A DNA stretch of 64,000 bases from VXYL01 sp965116935 (GTDB taxonomy: Bacteria > Pseudomonadota > Gammaproteobacteria > Pseudomonadales > Azotimanducaceae). The DNA lies in the NCBI GenBank assembly GCA_965116935.1, contig OZ220737.1, forward strand, positions 1,364,001 through 1,428,000, read 5' to 3'. Position 1 is the first letter of the stretch. Each line of letters begins with the position of its first letter. The notes beneath the pieces are model-generated. The model searched no databases. It worked only from the letters and a program-made list of their open reading frames with translations, and was not told where the DNA came from. Positions 42,612-50,644 of the stretch are shown here, piece by piece. The position numbers were made by a program, and so were the translations under genes.

Positions 42612-42800
42612 GAGCGACGCGCCCACCCCGATCATGGTGGGCACCGGCGAGCGCCGCACCATCAAGACCCTCGCCATGTACGGCGACATCATCAACAGTG
42701 ATCGCGAGCCCCGACGGAGTGGAGCACCTAAACGGTGTGCTCGAACGCCACTGCGAGGCCGTGGGTCGCAAACCAGCTGAGATCCACGCACCTTGCACAT
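42612..42800 (+). pseudogene. Fragment of LLM oxidoreductase gene (duplicate)
   Basis: DNA matching 40325-40520 of the intact gene with small indels: gacgcgccca, gatcatggtgggcaccggcg, gccatgtacggcgacatcat, then gtggagcacctaaacggtgt. A 3-bp deletion and a 1-bp insertion break the frame. It is a relic of a second copy; the rest of the interval to 43068 holds nothing recognisable. Confidence 0.88.
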
Positions 42801-43068
42801 GTCCATTCGCGTCGTACAGCGCCGGCGCGATGAGGACGACGCGCTTCGCGCCGGCGCAGCGATGGGCCGCGACGCGAGATTCCCCTTTCGTCGGCGCTGG
42901 CGCTGGAGGCCGCTCGACTCGCGCACGCCAGCCATCTGGCGATGGCGGACGGGATCATCCTGGCGAGGCTCGCTTCGCTGGGGCGACACTTTGGACGCAA
43001 GATGTGGACTTCGCTGGTATTCCCCAAGTGAGGTACGTCCCTAAAGGCAACGAGATGATGCGGCATGC

Positions 43069-43734
43069 ATGACTAAGCTCCGTCGCTCACGCCGGCCTTT
43101 GGTCGCGCTCGCGTGCTGCCTGCAAGCCGTCGTGGCATCCGCAGACGAGCCGGTCGCAGCGTCCCTCACCGAGAGTCCCCGACTGGTCGAACTGGCAAAC
43201 GCGGCAACGCTCGCGCCAATAGCACAAGGAGAGCGATTCGCGATCTACGACCTAGGCGTGAAGTCGTACCCGCAAGCGACCCTCCTGGTGCAGTCCAGCG
43301 TCACGCCCATCAATCTCGGTGCGGAAATGGCGCCGCTGATGGACACCGCCAAACTCTGGGCAGCAACTCGCGAGCACGACATCCCAATACGGGAGCACTC
43401 ACCGGCAGAGGTTTACCTCTACAACTGGGTGAACGGAGCCCAAGGGCCGATGGTGTTCGACGTAGGCGTCGTGGTTCCGGACGACTTCGATGCAGCACCG
43501 CCCGGACTGCTGCTACGCCGCGCGGCACCCTTGAAAGTCGCGAGCCTCCTATACGTCGGCCCATTCCCCCACGAAACCGGCACCGGCTGGCACGAACTGC
43601 GCTGGGAAGAACGCGCCCGCGCCGCCGGCCACGTTTACACCGAACGGCTATACCGCGAGCTCTACCACCATTTCGACTACGCCCCTTCGGGCAAGCGCCA
43701 GCACGTGGTCGAGGTGCAGATCGAGATCGAGTAG
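43069..43734 (+). CDS. Exported protein with GyrI-like effector-binding fold
   Basis: 221 residues. Short signal peptide (RRPLVALACCLQAVVASADE). The mature part contains YPQATLLVQSSVTPINLGAE, MVFDVGVVVPDDFD, KVASLLYVGPFPHETGTGWH and a C-terminal LYRELYHHFDYAPSGKRQHV, then VEVQIEIE. That order fits the GyrI-like/SRPBCC-independent small-molecule binding domain of MerR-type regulators, here exported and without a DNA-binding part. Ligand unknown. Stands alone. Confidence 0.65.
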   Translation: MTKLRRSRRPLVALACCLQAVVASADEPVAASLTESPRLVELANAATLAPIAQGERFAIYDLGVKSYPQATLLVQSSVTPINLGAEMAPLMDTAKLWAATREHDIPIREHSPAEVYLYNWVNGAQGPMVFDVGVVVPDDFDAAPPGLLLRRAAPLKVASLLYVGPFPHETGTGWHELRWEERARAAGHVYTERLYRELYHHFDYAPSGKRQHVVEVQIEIE

Positions 43735-44160
43735 CGCGCTCTCGGCGCTAGCGGGCATCAGCGGGCCCCCCGCGAACAACGCCTGCCGGCAAACACCGAC
43801 GCAACAGCCCCCCATGCGAGGGCCTCTGGAGGGAGGGCGTCCACGCCCTCCAAGCGTGCCGAAGGCCCGCACGCAGCGGGGCCAACGCCACCGCAAGCAA
43901 GCGTTCCAGACAACGCCAACAAAGCGCCAGCCCCGAACAACGCCACCAACAGACCAGCCTCTGTTCCTTGACGCGCCTGCGGCACGATGGAGGGCGAGCG
44001 CCGCCAAACCCCTCGCTAACGCTCGGGGTCTGGCCCCATCCCCCACCTTCCCAAGGGCTTGCACCGCACACGCGGCGCGTCCGCGCCGCTCCGGCGATGC
44101 ACGCTCTTGGGGCCCCTACGTCCAGAGGCCCGTGGCAAACGCGTTCTACGGCGCAGGCTG
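43735..44160. other. Gene-free region with REP-like palindrome
   Basis: About 425 bp without a supportable gene. It contains ggagggcgtccacgccctcc at 43829-43848, an inverted repeat related to those at 30.2 kb. Open frames on both strands are low-complexity and lack ribosome sites. Confidence 0.5.
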
Positions 44161-45186
44161 CTAGGCGTGCGCGACCTCGTACCCATTCATCGTCACGACG
44201 CATTTGCCGACGACATCGCGGTTTTCCAGCATGCGCATGGCGTCCACGGCTCGCTCTAAAGGGAAACCGGCGCAAACGTAGGGGTCGATGGCGTCGCTGG
44301 TGGCCAAGTCCCATAGGGCGGCTTGGTTCTGGCGCCCAAGTTCCGGGTCGCGGCGGCCGATTTCGCCGGCGCGGACGCCAATCACCGAGATGCTCTTGAT
44401 GAGGATCAGGTTGACCGGCGCCGTCGGCCAACGGCCACTGGTGAAGCCGATGGTGAGGATGCGCCCGCGCCAGTTGATGCAGCGCATGGATTCGTCGAAG
44501 ACATCTCCACCCACCGGATCGTAGATCACGTCTGCGCCGCCGCTGCCGGTGACGGCCTTCACCTGGTCGCGGAAGCCGCCCATGCGGCCGTCAGGGAGGG
44601 TGTAGTTGATGACCGCGTCGGCACCGCGCGAGGCGACCACGGCCAGCTTGTCGTCGCGCCCCCCGGTGCCGATGACATGCGCGCCATAGTGCTTGCCGAG
44701 ATCGACGGCGGCCATGCCGACACCGCCCGTGGCACCATGCACGAGCAGCCACTCCCCGGCCTGCAAGTTGCCGCGCACCTTGAGCGCGACATAGGCCGTC
44801 ATGTAGGCCGTGCTGTAGGAAGCGGCCTTCTCGTAGTTCATCTTTCCCGGAATCGGCTTGACACCAGCCGCCGGCACATTCACCGCCTCGGCAAACCCGC
44901 CAGCGCGGGAGCCGAAGCACACGGCGTCACCTTCCTTGAGACTCGTGACGCCAGCACCAACCGCGGCCACGTCCCCCGCTGCCTCGCCCCCCGGCGCAAA
45001 CGGCAACGGCGGCTTGTGCTGATACTTGCCCTGAATCATCAGCAGGTCCGGGAAGTTGACGGCGCAAGCCTTCACCCGAATCTGCACCTCGCCGGGGCCA
45101 GGATCGGGAAGGTCGATCTCGTCGGTCGTCACGGAACCAATGTCTTCGCTGATCACGTGACAGCGAACGGTGCGAATTCGGGTCAT
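44161..45186 (-). CDS. NADPH:quinone oxidoreductase (MDR superfamily)
   Basis: 341 residues from ATG 45186 (MTRIRTVRCHVISEDIGSVT). Medium-chain reductase without structural zinc: GroES-like part DLPDPGPGEVQIRVKACAVN, FAPGGEAAGDVAAVGAGVTS, then the nucleotide-binding WLLVHGATGGVGMAAVDLGK and VIYDPVGGDVFDESMRCI. Cytosolic, NADPH-dependent; the substrate could be a quinone or an enoyl compound. Not in an obvious operon. Confidence 0.9.
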   Translation of the reverse strand: MTRIRTVRCHVISEDIGSVTTDEIDLPDPGPGEVQIRVKACAVNFPDLLMIQGKYQHKPPLPFAPGGEAAGDVAAVGAGVTSLKEGDAVCFGSRAGGFAEAVNVPAAGVKPIPGKMNYEKAASYSTAYMTAYVALKVRGNLQAGEWLLVHGATGGVGMAAVDLGKHYGAHVIGTGGRDDKLAVVASRGADAVINYTLPDGRMGGFRDQVKAVTGSGGADVIYDPVGGDVFDESMRCINWRGRILTIGFTSGRWPTAPVNLILIKSISVIGVRAGEIGRRDPELGRQNQAALWDLATSDAIDPYVCAGFPLERAVDAMRMLENRDVVGKCVVTMNGYEVAHA

Positions 45187-45293
45187 GTGATTCCGGTCTT
45201 GATGGAAACACCGCGTCCATCCCGGCACCGTCCCGCCGCATCGGCGTCGAGACCGGCGATGTATCGCGTGGCACCCGGCTCTTTCACGAACGC

Positions 45294-45521
45294 CTACTCT
45301 TTCGCGAAATCCAGCGCCATGACACCTTCGACCTCTCGGTCCAGTTCAGCTCGCGTGATGAACTCGCCGCGCTTAAGTCGATGATCTCCATCGGCAAATT
45401 GACAGACGATTCGCCGATCACCTTCTCGAGCTCGCCGGTCAAGCTCCTCCTGCGATCGGATCGTCGGCCGACGTGAGGCGAGGCGCCACCGTCTCACGAT
45501 GTTGTTCAAACGTAGTTCCAT
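45294..45521 (-). CDS. Small hypothetical protein
   Basis: 75 residues, basic N-terminus (LNNIVRRWRLASRRP) and acidic C-terminus (ELDREVEGVMALDFAKE); predicted mostly helical. No family recognised. It starts 36 bp downstream of the caspase-like gene on the same strand and is probably the last gene of that short operon. Confidence 0.5.
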   Translation of the reverse strand: MELRLNNIVRRWRLASRRPTIRSQEELDRRAREGDRRIVCQFADGDHRLKRGEFITRAELDREVEGVMALDFAKE

Positions 45522-45557
45522 CCGAGTCCCTTGTGGTCGCCCAGTGCTTCGGCAGCT

Positions 45558-46163
45558 TCACGACTTCTTGTATCTTCGGACTAGCATCTCGAATTTGCAA
45601 TCGGGAAACCGACTGACGACATCCTGCCTGATCTGTCGGAGTTTCTTTGATCGATCTTGCGTGTTTCGTGCGATATTCACCCCAGCAAGCAGGCCGAAAA
45701 GCTGAAGCTCCAAAGCCAGTGCAGGGGCAGTTGGACCCAGCCAGTCACTCTCGGTTGCGTAACCGGATACAGACGTTGCGCCCGTGTAGTCCATAAGCTC
45801 TTTGAGATTGGCGTCGCCGCCACTGAACGTGTCACAGCCACTGAAGTGAATGTGGCAGCCCGTGCAATCAGGCCACTCCTTCAGCGTCAAGAGGCCAACG
45901 CCCTGATCGTCACTCCGAAGCCAGATTTGGTCTGAGGCACCGTGTGTGCAGAAATAGAGCACCGAGCCTTTATCGCAGCAGCCGTTCCATTCCGTACCCA
46001 GCCGGTACTCCAGTTCGGACATAGTCGCGCAAGTTCTGTGGAGGTAGTCCCAACATCCTACTCGCTGCAACAGCTCAAGCATGGGCTCGACGGAAGGTTC
46101 GACTTCGCCGTCACCCCAGTCGTGAACGCCCTCAATGCAATAAATCTGCTTCTTGGTCTCCAT
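45558..46163 (-). CDS. DUF6642-type caspase-like protein
   Basis: 201 residues, ATG start. IYCIEGVHDWGDGEVEPSVE opens the protein. VLYFCTHGASDQIWL places His74 in a THG motif, and GCHIHFSGCDTFSGGDA places Cys110 after a beta strand, the usual order of the caspase/CHAT His-Cys dyad. The remaining part (LMDYTGATSVSGYATESDWL) also fits a caspase-like core. No effector-sensor domains are fused. I take the family to be DUF6642; function is not established. The chain has GC content lower than its neighbours. It lies in a three-gene run with two small unknown proteins, a pattern worth testing for defence. Confidence 0.65.
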   Translation of the reverse strand: METKKQIYCIEGVHDWGDGEVEPSVEPMLELLQRVGCWDYLHRTCATMSELEYRLGTEWNGCCDKGSVLYFCTHGASDQIWLRSDDQGVGLLTLKEWPDCTGCHIHFSGCDTFSGGDANLKELMDYTGATSVSGYATESDWLGPTAPALALELQLFGLLAGVNIARNTQDRSKKLRQIRQDVVSRFPDCKFEMLVRRYKKS

Positions 46164-46175
46164 CTGGCCTCCAGA

Positions 46176-46361
46176 CTATCTTTTGTACCTGCCCAGCCGT
46201 ACCACTCTGCGAAGCAGGGGGTTGCCTCCAGGCGGCACCCGGTCATCGAGTTTAATGGGCAGGTCGGTGACCTTCCTACAGCCTAGGAACGAGCGTTCGA
46301 TGTCCTTTAGATCGGCTTCCCAAAATAGGTCGCGACCCTTTTCCACGTCAGCCATTGGCAT
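46176..46361 (-). CDS. Small hypothetical protein upstream of caspase-like gene
   Basis: 61 residues from ATG 46361 (ATG 46370 or 46355 also possible). ADVEKGRDLFWEADLKDIER, then LGCRKVTDLPIKLDDRVPPG and a basic end RRVVRLGRYKR. Ends 12 bp before the caspase-like gene on the same strand, hence probably co-transcribed. No family recognised; the longer upstream frame runs antisense-free into the molybdenum enzyme operon end and is not used. Confidence 0.45.
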   Translation of the reverse strand: MPMADVEKGRDLFWEADLKDIERSFLGCRKVTDLPIKLDDRVPPGGNPLLRRVVRLGRYKR

Positions 46362-46390
46362 GCCCCGCATCGGGAAGGCGCAACTGGAAG

Positions 46391-47173
46391 TCACGCCATT
46401 GCCGACAGGGCTCGTTCGGCCATCACGCGCACTAGGTGGTCGCGGAACTCGGCTGAGGCATGGATGTCGGCGTTGAAATCGGAGTGGTCTAGGGCGGCCT
46501 TCCCGACTGCGGCCGGGGAAAAGTCGCTCGCCAGCTCCGCTTCGAGTTCGGACCAGCGGAAGGCGCATGCGCCAGCGCCGGTCACGCCGACACAGGTTGC
46601 GTCGCCGCAGCGGGCCACGAACACGCCCACCACCGCATAGCGGGAAGCCGGGTTTGGGAACTTGGCGTATGCCGCTGAGCTCGGCTTGGTGAATTCCACG
46701 GAGGTGATGATCTCGCCTTCGTCGAGTGCCGTCTCGAAGAGGCCCTGGAAGAACTCACCGCCAGGGATGGACCGCTTGGTGGTGTGGATGGTGCTGTCCA
46801 AGGCCACGACTGCTGCGGGGTAATCCGCTGCCGGGTCGCTGTTGGCGATCGAACCGCCGATGGTGCCTCGGTTGCGCACATGCGCGTCGCCAATCTGGCC
46901 GGCGAGTGCCGCCAAGGCCGGAATGGCGTTGCTGGCCGCGACTTCGGCGTGGCGAGTCATCGCGCCCACGCTGATGGTGTTGCCGTTGTCGGTGATGCCC
47001 GAAAGCGCGCCGATGCCGCCGAGGTCAATCACGTCCGAGGGCGCGGCGAGGCGCTGCTTTAGCGTCGGAATCAGCGTCATGCCGCCGGAAAGATAGGTGC
47101 CGTCGTCGGCGCCGGCCATCAGCGAAGCCGCTTCGTCAAGCGAGGCGGGCCTGTGGTAGTTGAATTGGTACAT
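46391..47173 (-). CDS. Molybdenum hydroxylase FAD-binding medium subunit
   Basis: 260 residues. CO dehydrogenase/xanthine dehydrogenase medium-subunit (CoxM-like) family. FAD motifs TYLSGGMTLIPTLKQRLAAP and VRNRGTIGGSIANSDPAADY, then FFQGLFETALDEGEIITSVE. Last gene of a four-gene minus-strand operon (coxG-like, small, large, medium). It passes electrons from the iron-sulfur subunit to an acceptor. Confidence 0.92.
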   Translation of the reverse strand: MYQFNYHRPASLDEAASLMAGADDGTYLSGGMTLIPTLKQRLAAPSDVIDLGGIGALSGITDNGNTISVGAMTRHAEVAASNAIPALAALAGQIGDAHVRNRGTIGGSIANSDPAADYPAAVVALDSTIHTTKRSIPGGEFFQGLFETALDEGEIITSVEFTKPSSAAYAKFPNPASRYAVVGVFVARCGDATCVGVTGAGACAFRWSELEAELASDFSPAAVGKAALDHSDFNADIHASAEFRDHLVRVMAERALSAMA

Positions 47174-47206
47174 GTCTTTGTCTCCCCTCTTTCGCCTCGG
47201 ATCGCC

Positions 47207-49555
47207 TCAGGCCGACTGTGCCGCCCGCCACACCGTCTCCGGTGTCGCCGGCATCGGCACGCTGGCAACGCCCAGTGCGTTCGTCACCGCGTTCATCACC
47301 GCCGCGGTGGAGCCGATGGCACCGGCCTCGCCGCATCCCTTCACGCCGAGCGGGTTGTGGGTGCAGGGCGTCACGGTGGTATCCACGGTGAAGCTCGGCA
47401 GGTCGTCGGCGCGGGGCATGGTGTAGTCCATGTAGGAACCGCTCACGAGTTGCCCCGTCTCGTCGTACACGCCGTGCTCCAAGAGCGCCTGACCGATGCC
47501 CTGCGCCAGCCCGCCGTGAACCTGCCCCTCGACGATCATCGGGTTGACGACATGGCCGAAGTCGTCCACCGCCACGAAGCTCGTGATGTCCACGACGCCG
47601 GTGGCCGGATCGATCTCCACTTCGCAGATGTGCGCCCCGGCGGGGTAGGTGAAGTTCGGCGGGTCATAGAACGCCTTTTCGGACAGACCCGGCTCCAACT
47701 CCTCGAGCGGATAGTTCGCAGGAACGTAAGCCGCGAATGCCACTTCCGGGAACGTGATCGACTGGTTCGAATCCGCCACCGTAAAGGTGCCGTCCGCGAA
47801 CTCCATCTGATCCTCGTTCGCCTCCAGCATGTGTGCGGCGATTTTCTTGCCCTTGGCGATGATCTTGTCGGTGGCCTTGATGAGAGCGGAGCCGCCCACC
47901 GCCAGCGAGCGCGAGCCGTAGGTGCCTAGCGCGTAATCCGAACGCCCCGTGTCGCCGTGCAGCACGGTCACGTTTTCGAACGGCACGCCGAGCCGGTCCG
48001 AGATGATCTGGGCGAAGGTGGTCTCGTGGCTCTGGCCGTGGCTGTGCGAGCCGGTGACGACGGTGACGGAGCCCGTCACGTCCACCCGCACCTCGCCCAC
48101 CTCAAACAGGCCCACGCCAGCGCCGAGCGAAATCGCCACCTGCGAGGGCGCGAGACCGCACGCCTCGATGTAGCAGGAGAAGCCAATGCCGCGCTTCTTG
48201 CCGGCCGCTTCCGAAGCCGCCTTGCGCTCTGCGAAACCGGCGTAGTCGGCATGTTCGAGCGCCTTGGCCAGGCTCGCCTCGTAGTCGCCCGTGTCATAGG
48301 TGAGCGCCACCGGTGTCTCGTACGGGAAGTCGCTCGGAGCGATGAAGTTGCGGCGTCTGAGCTCCGCCGGGTCGATGCCCATCTCCCGCGCCGCGGTCTC
48401 GACGATGCGCTCCACGACATAGGTCGCCTCGGGTCGCCCCGCGCCACGGTAGGCGTCCACCGGTGCCGTGTTGGTGAAGAGCGACTGCACTTCCACGTAG
48501 ATCGCCGGCGTCTTGTACTGCCCGGCCATCAGCGTGCCGTAGAGATAGGTCGGCACGCTCGAGGCGAAGGTGGAGAGGTAGGCACCCATGTTGGCCAGCG
48601 TCTTAACGCGCAAGCCGAGGAACGTGCCGTCTTCGGCGAGGGCCAGTTCCGCCTCGGTTACATGGTCCCGCCCATGGGCGTCGGCGAGGAAGGATTCGGA
48701 GCGCTCTGCCCGCCACTTCACCGGACGGCGAAGCTTGCCTGCCGCCCAGATGACCGCAGTCTCTTCCGCATAGACAAAGATCTTGGAACCGAAGCCGCCG
48801 CCGACATCGGGCGAGATCACCCTGAGGCGTGCTTCCGGAGCGATCTGCACGAACGCGGCCAACACGAGGCGTTCCAGGTGCGGGTTTTGCGATGTGGTGT
48901 GCAGCGTGTAGAGCCCCGAGGCTGCGTCGTACTCACCCAACGCGGCTCGCGGTTCGATGGCATTGGGGATGAGGCGGTTGTTAACGATCTCCAAGGTGCT
49001 GACGTGGTGGGCTTGGGCGAAGGCGGCGTCGGTGGCGGCCTTGTCGCCAAGCTCCCAGTCGTAGGTCTGGTTGTTCGGCACATTCTCGTGAATCTGATCC
49101 GCGCTCGCGGCACTTGCCAGGTCCACAACCGCAGGCAGTTCCTCGAAGTCCGCTTCGAGCGCCTCCGCGCCATTCTTCGCGGCTTCCAGACTCTCGCCGA
49201 TGACTACCGCGTAGGGTTCGCCCACGTAGTTGACCTTGTCCACGGCGATGGGCGGATGTGCCGGCACGACCATGGGTTCGCCATCCTTGGAGTGGACGGT
49301 CCAGCCGCAGGGCAGGTCGCCAATGCCGTCCGCCTGCAGGTCTGCGCCGGTGAACACCGCCACCACGCCGGCTGTGGCCTGGGCAGCCGCCAGGTCGATG
49401 CCGTTCAGCCGCGCCCGTGCGTGCGGCGAGCGAGCGAACACGGCATAGGTCTGTCCGTGTGCACCAATGTCGTCCGTGTAGCGCCCCGCGCCGGTGATGA
49501 AGCGGGCGTCTTCCTTGCGCTTTACGGCTGCGCCGATGCCGGTTTCGTTGGCCAT
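47207..49555 (-). CDS. Molybdenum hydroxylase large (Moco) subunit
   Basis: 782 residues from ATG 49555, preceded by gagggaggggg. Xanthine dehydrogenase/CO dehydrogenase large-subunit family: VKRKEDARFITGAGRYTDDI, FVQIAPEARLRVISPDVGGG-FGSK, NTAPVDAYRGAGRPEATYVV and GVKGCGEAGAIGSTAAVMNA with the catalytic Glu. True form I CO dehydrogenases carry an AYxCSFR active-site loop; here the position reads AYRGAGRPE, so CO oxidation is unlikely and an aldehyde or N-heterocycle is a better guess. Stands between the small and medium subunit genes, 11 and 33 bp away. Confidence 0.93.
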   Translation of the reverse strand: MANETGIGAAVKRKEDARFITGAGRYTDDIGAHGQTYAVFARSPHARARLNGIDLAAAQATAGVVAVFTGADLQADGIGDLPCGWTVHSKDGEPMVVPAHPPIAVDKVNYVGEPYAVVIGESLEAAKNGAEALEADFEELPAVVDLASAASADQIHENVPNNQTYDWELGDKAATDAAFAQAHHVSTLEIVNNRLIPNAIEPRAALGEYDAASGLYTLHTTSQNPHLERLVLAAFVQIAPEARLRVISPDVGGGFGSKIFVYAEETAVIWAAGKLRRPVKWRAERSESFLADAHGRDHVTEAELALAEDGTFLGLRVKTLANMGAYLSTFASSVPTYLYGTLMAGQYKTPAIYVEVQSLFTNTAPVDAYRGAGRPEATYVVERIVETAAREMGIDPAELRRRNFIAPSDFPYETPVALTYDTGDYEASLAKALEHADYAGFAERKAASEAAGKKRGIGFSCYIEACGLAPSQVAISLGAGVGLFEVGEVRVDVTGSVTVVTGSHSHGQSHETTFAQIISDRLGVPFENVTVLHGDTGRSDYALGTYGSRSLAVGGSALIKATDKIIAKGKKIAAHMLEANEDQMEFADGTFTVADSNQSITFPEVAFAAYVPANYPLEELEPGLSEKAFYDPPNFTYPAGAHICEVEIDPATGVVDITSFVAVDDFGHVVNPMIVEGQVHGGLAQGIGQALLEHGVYDETGQLVSGSYMDYTMPRADDLPSFTVDTTVTPCTHNPLGVKGCGEAGAIGSTAAVMNAVTNALGVASVPMPATPETVWRAAQSA

Positions 49556-49566
49556 TGCCCCCTCCC

Positions 49567-50034
<468 letters not shown>

Positions 50035-50106
50035 TGCTGCCGCCTCCCCCTTGAAATCTGCCGCGCCGTTGCCAACCCAATTGGACGGCGCTTGTTTCGC
50101 CCCCGA

Positions 50107-50562
50107 TTACACCCCTTGCGAGCGCCCGATGTCCACCGCAAAGCGCTCGAAAAAGCTGGCGGCCATCTTGCGGGCGGCCGCTTGCACCAAACGCGAGCCG
50201 ATCTGCGCGAGCTTGCCGCCGATGGAGCCTTCGATCTGGTAGGTCAACCGCGTCTCGTCGCCACTGCACTCGGCGAGCTGTACGGCGGCAGACCCCTTGG
50301 CGAATCCCGCCGCGCCGCCCTTGACGCCCACTTGCAGGCGATAGCTCTCCGGCGCAACCACATCGTGCAACCCGATGGCGGCGGTGAAGGTTGCCTTGAC
50401 CGGCCCAACCTTGGCAGCAACCACAGCCTCGAACTCGCCGTCGCCGGTCACCGTCATCGAACGGCACCCTTCGACGCAGCGCTCGAGCACCTCGGGATCG
50501 TTGAGCGCCTCCCAAACCCGCTCGCGGGAAGCGGGAACCGTGTATTCGCCGGTCTGCTCCAT
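50107..50562 (-). CDS. CoxG-like SRPBCC protein
   Basis: 151 residues from ATG 50562 (MEQTGEYTVPASRERVWEAL). CoxG family, START/SRPBCC fold: NDPEVLERCVEGCRSMTVTG, GPVKATFTAAIGLHDVVAPE and IEGSIGGKLAQIGSRLVQAA. Commonly encoded with molybdenum hydroxylases; in the CO dehydrogenase system it helps anchor the enzyme to the membrane. First gene of the operon. Confidence 0.88.
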   Translation of the reverse strand: MEQTGEYTVPASRERVWEALNDPEVLERCVEGCRSMTVTGDGEFEAVVAAKVGPVKATFTAAIGLHDVVAPESYRLQVGVKGGAAGFAKGSAAVQLAECSGDETRLTYQIEGSIGGKLAQIGSRLVQAAARKMAASFFERFAVDIGRSQGV

Positions 50563-50644
50563 GGGCGTTCGATGCGTGGCCAAGGCAACGGGACTCTAGC
50601 AGACTATCGAACTCTCCACCTCGGCCAAGGATTGGGCTGTGTGG

